Counted from the stretch's first letter, positions 1 through 11,353 are shown. The stretch is DNA of 64,000 nucleotides from Actibacterium sp. XHP0104 (GCF_025751515.1 NZ_JAOWLE010000001.1:744001-808000), one strand, 5' to 3'. Numbers and translations are program-made. The notes: generated by a model from the sequence alone, not told the origin.

Positions 1-2
1 CC

Positions 3-125
3 GACGGCGCACGCGGCGACGTGTCGGATATCTCCGAGGGCCTGTCGCTGTTGCGGCTTCTGGGTCTCGAGGACACCGCCCGCCGCGCCGCGCTGGAGCT
101 GCTGATCCTGGAGCGCCGAGGATGA
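3..125 (+). CDS. C-terminal fragment of an unrecognised protein
   Basis: An open frame enters from the left edge and ends at TGA 123-125, giving about 40 residues. The tail is rich in Leu, Ala and Arg and looks helical. Its stop overlaps the xerD start in an ATGA arrangement, so the two are probably translationally coupled. Too little is visible to name the product. Confidence 0.55.
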   Translation, partial: DGARGDVSDISEGLSLLRLLGLEDTARRAALELLILERRG

Positions 126-1042
126 CCCCCGACGCCGCCCGCCGGATAGAGACCTTTCTCGAGGCCATTTCGGCCGAGCAATCCGCCGCGCGCAACACGC
201 TGATGGGCTATGGCCGCGATCTGGGCTATTTCGCCGATTGGGTCGAGCGGCGCAAACTGTCGCTGGAAACGCTGACCGAGACCGATATCATCGACTATCT
301 GGTGGCCTGCGACGCCGAAGGGCTGGCCCAGTCGACCCGCGCCCGGCGGCTGTCGGCCATCCGTCAGCTCTATCGCTTTGCCTATGAAGAAGGCTGGCGC
401 AGCGATAACCCCGCGCTGCAGATCAAGGGGCCGGGCCGCAGCAAGCGCCTGCCCAAGACGCTGAGCCATGACGAGGTTGACCGCCTGCTAGACGCCGCCA
501 CCGAGGGCCGCGAGGCGGTGCGCAATTCCTGCCTGATGCAGGTGCTTTACGCCACCGGCATGCGTGTGACCGAGCTGGTCTCGCTGCCGGTCAGCGCGGC
601 GCGGGGCGATCCGCGCATGCTGTTGGTCATGGGCAAGGGCGGCAAGGAACGGATGGTGCCGCTGTCGACACCGGCGCGGGCGGCGCTGGCCGAGTGGCTG
701 AAGCTGCGTGACGAAAACGAAGAGGCCGCACGCAAGGCGGGCCGCAAGCCCAGCCCGTTTCTGTTCCCGTCGCATGGCAAATCTGGCCACCTGACGCGGC
801 ACGGGTTTTACACGCTGATCAAGGAATTTGCCGTTCGGGGCGGCGTGTCGCCCTCGAAGGTCAGCCCGCACACGCTGCGCCATGCCTTTGCCACGCATCT
901 GTTGGCGGGCGGCGCCGATCTGCGGGTGATCCAGACGCTGTTGGGGCACGCCGATCTGTCGACCACCGAGATCTATACCCATGTGCTGGATGAGCGCCTG
1001 AAAGAGCTGGTTCTGACCCATCACCCCCTGGCGCGCGACTAG
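122..1042 (+). CDS. xerD: Site-specific tyrosine recombinase XerD
   Basis: XerC/XerD-type recombinase that resolves chromosome dimers at dif with its partner and FtsK. The 306 residues match the usual length. An N-terminal SAM-like DNA-binding domain (about 8-95) precedes the catalytic domain (about 115-300). All catalytic residues are visible: Arg148 (ATGMRVTEL), Lys172 (GKGGKER), His250-x-x-Arg253 (HTLRH), His276 (GHADLS) and the nucleophile Tyr285 (EIYTHV). The ATG overlaps the stop of the upstream gene. XerD is preferred over XerC because of the CorC-type gene that follows and the general Rhodobacteraceae gene order; XerC is the alternative. Confidence 0.93.
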   Translation: MTPDAARRIETFLEAISAEQSAARNTLMGYGRDLGYFADWVERRKLSLETLTETDIIDYLVACDAEGLAQSTRARRLSAIRQLYRFAYEEGWRSDNPALQIKGPGRSKRLPKTLSHDEVDRLLDAATEGREAVRNSCLMQVLYATGMRVTELVSLPVSAARGDPRMLLVMGKGGKERMVPLSTPARAALAEWLKLRDENEEAARKAGRKPSPFLFPSHGKSGHLTRHGFYTLIKEFAVRGGVSPSKVSPHTLRHAFATHLLAGGADLRVIQTLLGHADLSTTEIYTHVLDERLKELVLTHHPLARD

Positions 1043-1106
1043 CCGGGCTTGATCACGCGCGCCCGCGCCCCCATAACCAGACAAACACCCAAGTTCAGGA
1101 CGAAAA

Positions 1107-2420
1107 ATGGACCCCGCCCCGATTTACGATACCGCATTCTGGATGACCTGCGGCGGCATTCTGGTGCTGCTGCTGCTGTCGGCCTTTTTCTCGGGGTCCG
1201 AAACCGCATTGACCGCCGCCTCTCGCGGCAAGCTGCGCAGCCAGGCCGACAAGGGCAATACCGGCGCCGAAACCGCGCTGCGTATCACCGAGGATAATGA
1301 GCGGCTGATCGGCTCGGTTCTGCTGGGCAACAACCTGGTGAACATCCTTGCGGCCTCGCTGGCGACGGCGCTGTTCACGCGGGTCTTTGGCGATAGCGGC
1401 GTGGCGCTGGCGACGCTGGTGATGACGCTGTTGGTGTTGATCTTTGCCGAGGTGCTGCCGAAAACCTATGCCATCACCAATGCCGAGAAAGCCGCCGCCG
1501 GGGTGGCGCCGGTCATTCGCGTGGTGATCCTGGTGTTTTCGCCGATGGTGGCGGCGGTACGGGCGCTGGTGCGCGTGGTGCTGGCGCTGTTCGGGGTCAA
1601 GACCGACCCCGACAGCCATATCCTGGCCGTGCACGAGGAAATCGCCGGCGCGTTGCAGCTGGGCCATTCCGAGGGCCTGGTCCAGAAAGAAGACCGCGAC
1701 CGTATTCTGGGGGCGCTCGACCTGAACGAGCGCGCGGTAGAAGAGATCATGCTGCACCGCTCCAAGATCGCGACGCTGAACGTCAATGCCGACCCCGAAG
1801 AGCTGTTGTCGCAATGTCTGGAGAGCCCGTACACGCGCCTGCCGCTCTATCGGGACGACCCCGAGAACATCATCGGAGTCGTGCACGCCAAGGACATGTT
1901 GCGCGCCATTTTCCGGCTGGTGCGCGGGTCGGATCAGACCCCGATCGACGCGCTCAAGACCTTCCAGATCATGGATGTGGCGATGAAGCCCTATTTCGTG
2001 CCGGAAACCACCACGCTGGGCGACCAGATGCGCGAATTCCTGCGCCGCCACACGCATTTCGCGCTGGTGGTGGACGAATACGGCGTGTTGCAGGGGCTGA
2101 TCACGCTGGAAGACATTCTCGAAGAGATCGTGGGCGAGATCACCGATGAATTCGACATCGACCCCGAGCACCCGGTGCGGCGCGGTGAGGACGGCAATTA
2201 CCTGGTCGATGGTGCGATGACGATCCGAGATCTCAACCGCGCCACCGATTGGGCGCTGCCCGATGACGAGGCCAACACCGTCGCCGGGCTGGTCATCCAC
2301 GAGGCGCAGATGATCCCCAGCGAGGGTCAGGTGTTCAGCTTTCACGGTTTCCGCTTCGAGGTCGCCGCCCGCAAGGACAACCGCATCACCCGGCTGAAGA
2401 TCCGCCCGCTTCAGCCCTGA
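1107..2420 (+). CDS. CNNM/CorC-HlyC family membrane protein (hemolysin-like)
   Basis: Integral membrane protein of the CorC/CNNM class, a family linked to Mg2+ or Co2+ transport and resistance. The 437 residues show a DUF21/CNNM transmembrane region (about 1-190, hydrophobic segments near 12-30, 75-105 and 125-160), a CBS pair (about 215-335) and a C-terminal CorC_HlyC domain (about 350-435). It lies 64 bases after xerD on the same strand. Its last ten bases overlap the convergent acyltransferase, so no terminator fits between them. The transported ion cannot be told from the sequence. Confidence 0.88.
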   Translation: MDPAPIYDTAFWMTCGGILVLLLLSAFFSGSETALTAASRGKLRSQADKGNTGAETALRITEDNERLIGSVLLGNNLVNILAASLATALFTRVFGDSGVALATLVMTLLVLIFAEVLPKTYAITNAEKAAAGVAPVIRVVILVFSPMVAAVRALVRVVLALFGVKTDPDSHILAVHEEIAGALQLGHSEGLVQKEDRDRILGALDLNERAVEEIMLHRSKIATLNVNADPEELLSQCLESPYTRLPLYRDDPENIIGVVHAKDMLRAIFRLVRGSDQTPIDALKTFQIMDVAMKPYFVPETTTLGDQMREFLRRHTHFALVVDEYGVLQGLITLEDILEEIVGEITDEFDIDPEHPVRRGEDGNYLVDGAMTIRDLNRATDWALPDDEANTVAGLVIHEAQMIPSEGQVFSFHGFRFEVAARKDNRITRLKIRPLQP

Positions 2421-3247
2421 TCCAGACCCGCCGACGCCAACCCGCCGCGCACGGCGGTTTCACAGGCTCGGGCCAGGTCCTTGCGGCTGTCGAAATCCGA
2501 CACTTTCAGCGGGGCGTGATAGATCACCTCGACCGATCCCTGCCGGCGCTGCGCCAGCATCCGCAGCAGATGCGCGCCGAATTCCATTTCGCCCCACCAG
2601 CCGTAAAAGCGCGGGTCTTCGCCCGGTGGCGCGCGATAGACCAGCGTCACCGGCTGAATATACAGAAAGGGCCGCAGCGTGTCGGTGAAGAATGCCGCGA
2701 ACAGGGTCGATTTGAACGGCAGCACGCGCAGCCCGTCGGTCGATGTGCCCTCGGGGAAAAACAGCAGCTTGTGGCCGGCGGCCAGACGGGCCTCGAACAG
2801 CTCTTTCTGATCCTTGGCGTGGCGCGGATCGCGGTGGATGAACACGGTGCCGGTGGCGCGCGCCAGCCAGCCGATACCGGGCCAGCTGGCGACCTCGGCC
2901 TTGGATACGAAATAGATCCGCTTGCGCGCGTTCAGCGAAAAGATATCCATCCAGGAGGCATGGTTCGACACCACGGCCCCGCGATGCGTCATGCGCCGCC
3001 CGGTGACGCGATAGTCGATCCGCAGCACGATAAAGGCCAGGCGGCTGACGATCTGGGCAAAATGCGGTGTGACGGGGCGGTGCAGGCCGCAAATCGGGCG
3101 TTCGATCAGGCGCACCAGAACGATCATCACCAGCGCGCCCATGGTCAGAAACCCCAGAATCGCTCCGCGCCAAGCGATCCGCCACCAGTCGCCCGGCGTG
3201 AACGGCGGGCTTGCAGGAGGGGCGGCGCCATTCCAAGCGGCGCTCAT
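2411..3247 (-). CDS. olsA: Lyso-lipid O-acyltransferase, OlsA/PlsC type
   Basis: 1-acyl-sn-glycerol-3-phosphate acyltransferase family protein, 278 residues. After an N-terminal membrane anchor (about 28-47) the HX4D catalytic motif is at His96-Asp101 and the acceptor-binding FPEGTS motif at 164-169. Its start overlaps the stop of the OlsB-type gene by ATGA, so the pair is a translationally coupled operon. In ornithine-lipid synthesis OlsB adds a 3-hydroxy fatty acid to ornithine and OlsA esterifies the hydroxyl group; the pairing supports that role over plain phosphatidic acid synthesis. In some marine roseobacters one OlsA also acylates glutamine lipids. Confidence 0.85.
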   Translation of the reverse strand: MSAAWNGAAPPASPPFTPGDWWRIAWRGAILGFLTMGALVMIVLVRLIERPICGLHRPVTPHFAQIVSRLAFIVLRIDYRVTGRRMTHRGAVVSNHASWMDIFSLNARKRIYFVSKAEVASWPGIGWLARATGTVFIHRDPRHAKDQKELFEARLAAGHKLLFFPEGTSTDGLRVLPFKSTLFAAFFTDTLRPFLYIQPVTLVYRAPPGEDPRFYGWWGEMEFGAHLLRMLAQRRQGSVEVIYHAPLKVSDFDSRKDLARACETAVRGGLASAGLDQG

Positions 3248-4023
3248 GCCCGTGCTCCTCGGGCGTAGCGCGCGCTGCTTTTGGCATTCATGCGCTCGGT
3301 ATCCATGATCAGGCAGACATCGGTGGTGTTGAAGGCGTGGTCGACATAGGCGCCCTCGCCCACGAAACCGCCCAGCCGCAGATAGCCCTTGATCAGCGAG
3401 GGCGTGGCCAGCATCGCCGCCTTGCGGTCGATCTGGTCGCGCGGCACCAGGTTCATGTCTTGCCCATGTTCGGGCAGCACGCGGGTGCGCAGATCAGGCG
3501 GGGCCAGGTGATGATGATGCAGATAGGCCAGTGGCATCCGCAGGGTGTCGATATCCGTGCCGTGAAAGCTGGCCGTGCCGAACAGAACCTCGATCCCATG
3601 TTCAAACACGTAATCGGCCAGCCCGTTCCACAGATGCATCATCGCCGTGCCGCCGCGATAGTCGCGATGCAGGCAGGACCGCCCCAGCTCCAGCAGCTTG
3701 CGGCCACAGGTTTTCAGCGCTGTCAGGTCGTATTCGTCTTCGGAATAGTAACGCCCGATCTCGGCAGCACGGTCGTCGCGCAGCACGCGGTAGACGCCCA
3801 CAACATGATCCAGCGCGCCCGCGTCGCGGGTTTTGTCAATCAGGACCAGGTGATCGTAATAGGGATCAAAGGTGTCCCGCTCCAGCCGGGCGTCGTGATC
3901 GACCAGATCGCCATCGCCGCCCAGCTCGGCCACGAACACCTCATAGCGCAGCCGCTGGGCCGCGCGCAGATCGGTATCCTCGGTGGCGAGCCGCAGCTCG
4001 AAATGTTCGTCCGCTGACAGCAT
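3244..4023 (-). CDS. olsB: Ornithine N-alpha-acyltransferase (OlsB, GNAT fold)
   Basis: First enzyme of ornithine-lipid synthesis: transfers a 3-hydroxyacyl chain from acyl carrier protein to ornithine. The 259 residues match OlsB length. Family blocks are visible: an N-terminal RLRYEVF segment, the central ELGRSCLHRDYR block, and a C-terminal GGFVGEGAYVDHAFNTTDV stretch. It is directly coupled to olsA. The start has no close Shine-Dalgarno (GAGGGCC lies about 12 bases upstream). A perfect CtrA-type box sits 84-98 bases upstream. A paralogue lies at 50399-51136. Confidence 0.86.
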   Translation of the reverse strand: MLSADEHFELRLATEDTDLRAAQRLRYEVFVAELGGDGDLVDHDARLERDTFDPYYDHLVLIDKTRDAGALDHVVGVYRVLRDDRAAEIGRYYSEDEYDLTALKTCGRKLLELGRSCLHRDYRGGTAMMHLWNGLADYVFEHGIEVLFGTASFHGTDIDTLRMPLAYLHHHHLAPPDLRTRVLPEHGQDMNLVPRDQIDRKAAMLATPSLIKGYLRLGGFVGEGAYVDHAFNTTDVCLIMDTERMNAKSSARYARGARA

Positions 4024-4106
4024 ATATGCCGCTGGCCCTCGTTGAGTGTGGCGCCGTTCTAGGCAGAGACCGGGGGTTTGGCAACCTCACTGGCGCGACG
4101 TTGCAA

Positions 4107-4121
4107 TTAACCTATCGTTAA
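4107..4121 (-). promoter_or_regulatory. CtrA-type box (TTAA-N7-TTAA)
   Basis: TTAACCTATCGTTAA matches the full CtrA recognition pattern of two TTAA half-sites separated by seven bases. It lies in the 134-base gap upstream of olsB, 84-98 bases before its start codon, and chpT, which feeds the CtrA phosphorelay, lies 250 bases away. The match is seen directly; binding is inferred. Confidence 0.6.
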
Positions 4122-4157
4122 GGTTGTTGCGCGAAAGATTGGACACCCATAGCGAAA

Positions 4158-4340
4158 TCAGGAGTCGTATACCGGGATGAGTTCGACCCGCGCCCCGTCG
4201 ATCACCACCTTGCCTTGGTGCTCGAAATTCACCGTGACCTTGCCGTTGACGTTGGATTGCACCTGCCCCAGGCCCCAGTCGGGCTGGCCGGCGTGGCGCA
4301 CCAGCATTCCGGGCTCCAGCATGTCGTTCAACTCGCGCAT
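4158..4340 (-). CDS. DUF3553 domain small protein
   Basis: A 60-residue protein of the DUF3553 type. It carries the family's recurring pattern of an LEPGM start, HAGQPDWGLGQVQS, and a conserved VNFEHQGKVVIDG block, suggesting a small beta-barrel of SH3 or CarD-like fold. A longer open frame extends upstream, but the ATG at 4340 is the right start: AGGAG precedes it at good spacing and the family begins here. It is divergent from chpT with 27 bases between starts, so the two probably share a regulatory region. Function unknown. Confidence 0.8.
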   Translation of the reverse strand: MRELNDMLEPGMLVRHAGQPDWGLGQVQSNVNGKVTVNFEHQGKVVIDGARVELIPVYDS

Positions 4341-4367
4341 GGGGTCTCCTGCGTTTGGGGTGGCGGC

Positions 4368-4973
4368 ATGAGCGCGCAGCCCCTGCCCGATCTGAATGCG
4401 CTGTTGGGGTCGCGCATCTGTCATGACCTTATCAACCCTGTGGGCGCGATCAGCAATGGGCTGGAGCTGTTGGGGATGACCGGTGTGGCCGGGGACAGCC
4501 CGGAAATGCAGCTGTTGTCGGATTCTGTGCGCGCCGCAAATGCGCGGATCAGGCTGTTTCGCATCGCCTTTGGCCAGGCCAGCGCGGGGCAGATGGTCGC
4601 GCGCGGCGAGATTGACTCGATTCTGGCCGATGCCTATGGCGCGGGCCGGTTGTCGGTGCAGCCCGCCCTGCCCGATCAGATCAGCCGGGCCGAGGCCAAG
4701 CTGCTGCTGTTGCTGGTGCTGGCGCTTGAGGGCGCGATGCCGCTGGGCGGGGTGATCGACCTGCGCGGCGATGGGGGTGCCTGGCGCCTGCACGCCTCGG
4801 CAAAGCGTTTGAACTGTGACCCGCGGCTTTGGGGCGGGCTGACCGGCGCAGAGATGCCCGCCGACCTTGGCCCTGCGGAGGTGCAGTTCGCGCTGATTCC
4901 CGATGCCGCGCGCCAATTGGCGCGACGGCTGTCGGTTCAGATGAGTGATACCGAGATCAAGATCGGCTTCTAG
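4368..4973 (+). CDS. chpT: Histidine phosphotransferase ChpT
   Basis: Phosphotransfer protein that carries phosphate from the hybrid kinase CckA to the response regulator CtrA and to CpdR. The 201 residues fit the family. The phospho-accepting His is His19 within [15 protein letters not shown], the DHp-like helix, and a degenerate ATPase-like C-terminal domain follows. The open frame extends upstream but the ATG at 4368 gives the canonical N-terminus. In Rhodobacterales this relay controls motility, gene transfer agents and cell-cycle genes. Its stop interlocks with that of the convergent proA in a CTAG. Confidence 0.87.
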   Translation: MSAQPLPDLNALLGSRICHDLINPVGAISNGLELLGMTGVAGDSPEMQLLSDSVRAANARIRLFRIAFGQASAGQMVARGEIDSILADAYGAGRLSVQPALPDQISRAEAKLLLLLVLALEGAMPLGGVIDLRGDGGAWRLHASAKRLNCDPRLWGGLTGAEMPADLGPAEVQFALIPDAARQLARRLSVQMSDTEIKIGF

Positions 4974-6226
4974 GGCCGCGTGGTGCCGTCACCCACGACG
5001 ATGTATTTGAAGCTGGTCAGCTGCTCGGCCCCGACCGGGCCACGCGCATGCATCTTGCCAGTGGCAATGCCGATTTCCGCGCCCATGCCGAACTCGCCAC
5101 CATCGGCGAACTGGGTCGAGGCATTGCGCATCAGGATCGCACTGTCGAGCCGTTCAAAAAAGCGATCGGCCACCGCGTCATCCTCGGTGATGATGCAATC
5201 GGTGTGGCTGCTGCTGTAGCGGCGGATATGGGCGATTGCGCCGTCCACATCGTCGACGATGCGCGCCGCGATGATCGAATCGAGGTATTCCTTGCCCCAA
5301 TCATCATCCGTTGCCGGAACCGAACCCGTCAGCCCCTCGCCCGCGCGCACCTCGACGCCCGCTTCTTTCAGCATGTCGAGCAGATCCTGGCCCAGCGAGT
5401 CGGCTAGGTCGCGATGGATCAGCAGACACTCGGCCGCGCCGCAGATGCCGGTGCGACGGGTCTTGGCGTTCATCACCACCCGGCGCGCCTTTTCGGGGTC
5501 GGCGGCCTTGTCGATATAGACATGCACGATGCCCTCGAGATGGGCAAAGACCGGCACGCGGGCCTCGCGCTGCACCAGCCCGACCAGCCCCTTGCCGCCG
5601 CGCGGAACGATCACGTCGATATGGGCGGTCATGCGCAGCATCTCGGCCACGGCGGCGCGGTCGCGGGTCGGCACGCGCTGGATGGAGTCCTCGGGCAGAC
5701 CGGCGGCGCGCAGCCCGTCTTGCAGGCAGGCATGAATGGCGCCCGAGCTGTGAAAGCTTTCCGAGCCGCCCCGCAAAATCACCGCATTGCCGGCCTTGAG
5801 GCACAGTGCACCCGCATCCGCCGTCACGTTGGGGCGGCTTTCATAGATCACGCCGATCACGCCCAGCGGCGTGCGCACGCGCTTGATATGCAGGCCCGAG
5901 GGGCGATCCCATTCGGCCATCACCTGCCCGACCGGATCGTCCTGCGCCGCCACGGCGCGCAGCCCGTCGACCATGCCCTGAATACGGGCCTCGTCCAGCA
6001 TCAGACGATCCATCATCGCCGGGCTAAGGCCCTTGTTGCGGCCAAATTCCAGGTCTTTTTCATTGGCGGCGATGATCTCGGCCCGGCGCGCCCAAACGGC
6101 ATCGGCGGCGGCGTTCAGCGCCGTGGCCTTGGCATCCGAGGGGGCAAAGGCCAGCTCGGCCGCGGCGGCACGTGCGCGCGTGCCAATTTCGTTCATCATC
6201 GCGGGAATGTTGTCTTGGTCTTTCAT
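4970..6226 (-). CDS. proA: Gamma-glutamyl phosphate reductase
   Basis: Second step of proline synthesis: NADPH-dependent reduction of gamma-glutamyl phosphate to glutamate semialdehyde. The protein is 418 residues from the ATG at 6226, chosen because GAGGG lies eight bases upstream; the open frame runs 25 codons further. The fold is aldehyde-dehydrogenase-like. The catalytic Cys262 lies in [11 protein letters not shown], and the conserved YESRPNVT block is at 129-136. It follows proB by 114 bases on the same strand. Its stop shares the CTAG with chpT. Confidence 0.95.
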   Translation of the reverse strand: MKDQDNIPAMMNEIGTRARAAAAELAFAPSDAKATALNAAADAVWARRAEIIAANEKDLEFGRNKGLSPAMMDRLMLDEARIQGMVDGLRAVAAQDDPVGQVMAEWDRPSGLHIKRVRTPLGVIGVIYESRPNVTADAGALCLKAGNAVILRGGSESFHSSGAIHACLQDGLRAAGLPEDSIQRVPTRDRAAVAEMLRMTAHIDVIVPRGGKGLVGLVQREARVPVFAHLEGIVHVYIDKAADPEKARRVVMNAKTRRTGICGAAECLLIHRDLADSLGQDLLDMLKEAGVEVRAGEGLTGSVPATDDDWGKEYLDSIIAARIVDDVDGAIAHIRRYSSSHTDCIITEDDAVADRFFERLDSAILMRNASTQFADGGEFGMGAEIGIATGKMHARGPVGAEQLTSFKYIVVGDGTTRP

Positions 6227-6340
6227 CGCCATGGCCCTCTTGCTTGGCGCATTGAAATAGGCCGTCGGGGGCCAATCTACAACGCAAAAGGCCCGTTTCA
6301 TCCATGAATTGTCGTGATCTCGCGCATCAGCGCGGCGCGG

Positions 6341-8526
<2,186 letters not shown>

Positions 8527-8542
8527 TCAAGCCCCTGCACGC

Positions 8543-9082
8543 TTAGTTGAGCTTCTTGAGATAGGTCCAGGTGGGCAGATTGGTGGTGCGAGAGACGCAA
8601 AACGCCTCGGCGTCGCCAATATACTCAAAGCCAGCATTGGTCAGCACCCGGGCCGAGCCGGGGTTATCCTGGAAGACCGCCGCAACCACCGAGCTGTTGT
8701 TCAGCGGGTTGGCAGCCAGCAGGGCATTGACCGCCTCAGAGGCGATGCCGCTGTTCCAATAGGCGGGCGCGACCCAATAGCCGATTTCCGATTGTTTCGG
8801 ACCCAGCGGGGTCAGGCCGATGACGCCCAGAACCTCGGACAGGCCATACGCGGCGCCGTCCATGATCCAGATATATTCATCGGGATTGTCCTGCTGCGAC
8901 CGGGTGATGAAAGCCTCGATCGCGCCGGGCGGCAAGGGATGTGGAATCGTGCGGGTATAACGCGCCACACGTTCATCGCCGGCGAACATCGCCAGCAGGC
9001 CCGCATCTGATTTACGCACGGGCCGCAATACAAAACGACCAGCCTCGATCACGGGCTGATTCACGATCATGTCCAGTTTCAT
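8543..9082 (-). CDS. GNAT family acetyltransferase (RimJ/RimL-like)
   Basis: Protein of 179 residues with the GNAT fold: an opening RFVLRPVRKSDA strand-helix, a QSEIGYWVAPAYWNSGIASEA segment (about 96-116) carrying the acetyl-CoA loop, and a late NPGSARVLTNAGFEYIG block. Such proteins acetylate N-terminal amines, antibiotics or small molecules; the substrate here is not predictable. A strong ribosome site (GGAGGGG) lies six bases before the ATG. It sits between rpmA and obgE, after the rpmA terminator, so it probably has its own promoter in 9083-9250. Confidence 0.8.
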   Translation of the reverse strand: MKLDMIVNQPVIEAGRFVLRPVRKSDAGLLAMFAGDERVARYTRTIPHPLPPGAIEAFITRSQQDNPDEYIWIMDGAAYGLSEVLGVIGLTPLGPKQSEIGYWVAPAYWNSGIASEAVNALLAANPLNNSSVVAAVFQDNPGSARVLTNAGFEYIGDAEAFCVSRTTNLPTWTYLKKLN

Positions 9083-9256
9083 GCTTCCCCTCCTCGAAAA
9101 GCATTACCCCGGTCCGCGGGAATGCGTCGGTTCTCCGGCCGACGAAAGTTAGCGAACCTTCGTTACATGTAGGTTACCATGTCATGCGGCAAGTCCCTCG
9201 CACAGGACTGTGACGTTATTAAGGACAATATACCGCAATCGGTTACACATATGAAA

Positions 9257-9283
9257 AAGGGACCGGCGATGCGCCGATCCCTT
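9257..9283 (-). terminator. Rho-independent terminator of rplU-rpmA
   Basis: An 11-bp stem (one G-U pair in the minus-strand RNA) with a five-base loop, followed on the minus strand by TTTTT. It lies 28 bases past the rpmA stop and should end the L21-L27 transcript before the GNAT-obgE-proBA genes. Confidence 0.8.
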
Positions 9284-9310
9284 GAATGTCTTGACCTATC
9301 AGGGTTCGGC

Positions 9311-9580
9311 TTACTCGGCGGCCTCCGCAACCGGGAGAACCGAAATGAAGGTGCGGCCCTTGAGGCCCTTGTGGAATTTCACGGCGCCTTCGGCGGTTGC
9401 AAAGAGGGTGTGATCCTTGCCCATGCCGACGTTCTCGCCCGGCCACCACTTGGTGCCGCGCTGACGCACGATGATGTTGCCCGCAAGGACGGCTTCGCCG
9501 CCGTATTTCTTGACGCCAAGACGGCGACCGGCAGAGTCGCGACCGTTACGGGAGCTACCGCCTGCTTTTTTGTGTGCCAT
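9311..9580 (-). CDS. rpmA: 50S ribosomal protein L27
   Basis: Ribosomal protein of the large subunit whose N-terminal arm reaches the peptidyl-transferase centre. The 89 residues begin [20 protein letters not shown] and contain the conserved LGVKKYGGE and [12 protein letters not shown] blocks. It is downstream of rplU by 17 bases on the same strand, the standard pair, and is followed by a terminator. No N-terminal extension needing cleavage is present, unlike the Firmicutes form. Confidence 0.97.
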   Translation of the reverse strand: MAHKKAGGSSRNGRDSAGRRLGVKKYGGEAVLAGNIIVRQRGTKWWPGENVGMGKDHTLFATAEGAVKFHKGLKGRTFISVLPVAEAAE

Positions 9581-9597
9581 TGGTGTACTCTCCTATC

Positions 9598-10209
9598 TTA
9601 CTGGGCCAGTTCTTTGGCTTGCTCGACCCAGCCTTCGCGCTCGATACGGCCTTTGAACGACAGTTTTTCGTCGAACTCGGCGATATCGGCTTCGGTCCAG
9701 GCTGCGATCTGCGCGAACGAGGTGATCCCGGCTTCGAGCAGTTTCTTCTCAAGCGCGGGGCCAACGCCCGACAGCTTTTTCAGGTCGTCGGCGCCGGCGG
9801 GGGCGGCAGCGGCCTTTTTCGGGGCGGCTTTCTTGGCAGCCGGGGCAGCAGCGGCCGGGGCCGAAGCAGCGCCGATGGCGGCCTTGACGCCCGACTTGTC
9901 AGCGCCGTTTTCCAGGATGTCGGTCACGCGCAGCAGGGTCAGCTGCTGGCGGTGGCCTTTACGACGCTGCGAGCTGTGCTTGCGGCGGCGCTTGACGTAA
10001 TGGATGAGCTTGGGGCCTTTGATCTGTTCGATCACTTCGGCCTGCACGCCCGCACCTTCGACGGTGGGGGTGCCGATGGTGTCACCAACCATCAGAATCT
10101 CGTTGAATTGGACTTTTTCGCCAGCAGCAGCAGCCAGTTTCTCGACGCGCAGAATGTCGCCGGACTGAACCTTGTATTGCTTGCCGCCGGTTTTTAGGAC
10201 CGCAAACAT
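9598..10209 (-). CDS. rplU: 50S ribosomal protein L21 with C-terminal helix-hairpin-helix extension
   Basis: L21 binds 23S rRNA and is an early assembly protein. Residues 1-102 are normal L21 ([14 protein letters not shown] start; [20 protein letters not shown] near 78-97). The protein then continues to 203 residues: an Ala/Lys/Pro-rich linker (about 115-145) and a terminal domain with [20 protein letters not shown] (about 147-166), a helix-hairpin-helix seen in DNA-binding proteins. The start at 10209 is chosen for AAGGAAG upstream; an in-frame ATG five codons earlier is less likely. The extension is typical of Rhodobacteraceae but its role is not known to me. Confidence 0.93.
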   Translation of the reverse strand: MFAVLKTGGKQYKVQSGDILRVEKLAAAAGEKVQFNEILMVGDTIGTPTVEGAGVQAEVIEQIKGPKLIHYVKRRRKHSSQRRKGHRQQLTLLRVTDILENGADKSGVKAAIGAASAPAAAAPAAKKAAPKKAAAAPAGADDLKKLSGVGPALEKKLLEAGITSFAQIAAWTEADIAEFDEKLSFKGRIEREGWVEQAKELAQ

Positions 10210-10416
10210 GGGCACTTCCTTCATTTCCCGCGTCCTGTGGCCCCGCGATTGCGGTGTTCGGTGCCTAAGCGCCTTCGGACAGCGCGCCCCTTTTCGGGGC
10301 TGTGGTTGACGTCGCGCATGCGACTAACAGAAACTCCGCCAGAGTCACCCCGGGCAGAGATGCTGGCTTATCCGGGATGGGGCTTGGCAAGTCAACCCCG
10401 AAAGCGGGAAAATCCC

Positions 10417-11238
10417 CTATAGATCCTGGGTGGCCATCATTCGCGCCGAGGCCAAGCCCAGCTCGTGCGAGACCTGGCGGTAAAGCACGTCAAACCCGGC
10501 GAACAGCGCGTGGTTCAAAGCCCGGCCCTCGGGGGTTTCAGCCAGGTCTATATAGGCCCGCAGATCGTTGTCCGACAGCGGTTCATAGGCCATCAGCATA
10601 TAGGCATAAAGCCATTCCTCGGTATCGGCGCGCAGGTCGGGTTCCTGGCTCCAGATGTCGCGCAGCATGTCTTGTTGGGGCAGATCGGCCCCAAAGGCGC
10701 CGCCATCGGCCAACCCGGTATAGAAGGCCAGGTTGGCGTTCAGCCCACCCGCGACATTAAGATCGACCAGATCGTTCGCCTCGATCAGGGCGGTGATCAG
10801 ATCCAGCCGGGGGGCCTCGTCCTGCTGCATCTCGTGCAGCTGGTCATAGGCGGCCTGTTCGACGGCCTCGTCCGCGATCGCACGGCGGGCGTCGATCTCG
10901 AGCGTGATGATCCGTTCGCCCAGGGGGCTGCCAAAGAACTCGATCAGCGCGTCGATCTGGCCCTCATCCAGGCTTTCGCGCAGCTGGTCGGTCATGATCC
11001 GGGTGCCGCGGGTCGGGTCATAGATCGCCGCCACGACGGCGGGCCAGCGCGCCCCGCCCTGCCCCGGAAACATCTCGGCCTCGATATCGGCGCCATGGGC
11101 CTCGCCCTCGCTGGCCATGATCTCGATCACATCCGGCAGGCGCAGCTGTGTCACCAGGCGATCAAGACCTGGCGGTGCGGCCGCAGCGGGCAGCGCGGCA
11201 ATCAGCAGGATAACAAGGGCTGTGAGGGGGCGAAGCAT
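10417..11238 (-). CDS. Secreted DUF2059 protein
   Basis: A 273-residue exported protein with a signal peptide in the first 22 residues (MLRPLTALVILLIAALPAAA). Two DUF2059-like helical repeats follow, of the type seen in LRESLDEGQIDALIEFFGSPLGERI and LMAYEPLSDNDLRAYIDLAETPEGRAL, each with a short helix and an F/L-x-S/T-P-x-G turn. The start at 11238 has GGAG at good spacing and gives the natural signal peptide; the open frame extends 19 codons further. Function unknown, probably periplasmic. Confidence 0.75.
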   Translation of the reverse strand: MLRPLTALVILLIAALPAAAAPPGLDRLVTQLRLPDVIEIMASEGEAHGADIEAEMFPGQGGARWPAVVAAIYDPTRGTRIMTDQLRESLDEGQIDALIEFFGSPLGERIITLEIDARRAIADEAVEQAAYDQLHEMQQDEAPRLDLITALIEANDLVDLNVAGGLNANLAFYTGLADGGAFGADLPQQDMLRDIWSQEPDLRADTEEWLYAYMLMAYEPLSDNDLRAYIDLAETPEGRALNHALFAGFDVLYRQVSHELGLASARMMATQDL

Positions 11239-11324
11239 GGGGTCTCCGATCATGGGTTGGAGAGCATAGGTAAGTGTCGCGCGGGGCTTTTCCAAGTCTT
11301 CTTGCAGGAAGTGAAAATAACGGG

Positions 11325-11353
11325 TTGCACCCGCGATCAGTTCGCACTAAATC
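11325..11353 (+). promoter_or_regulatory. Sigma-70 promoter of tRNA-Ser
   Basis: TTGCAC at 11325-11330 and TAAATC at 11348-11353 are separated by 17 bases. The predicted start near 11360 lies about 20 bases before the tRNA. Confidence 0.55.
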
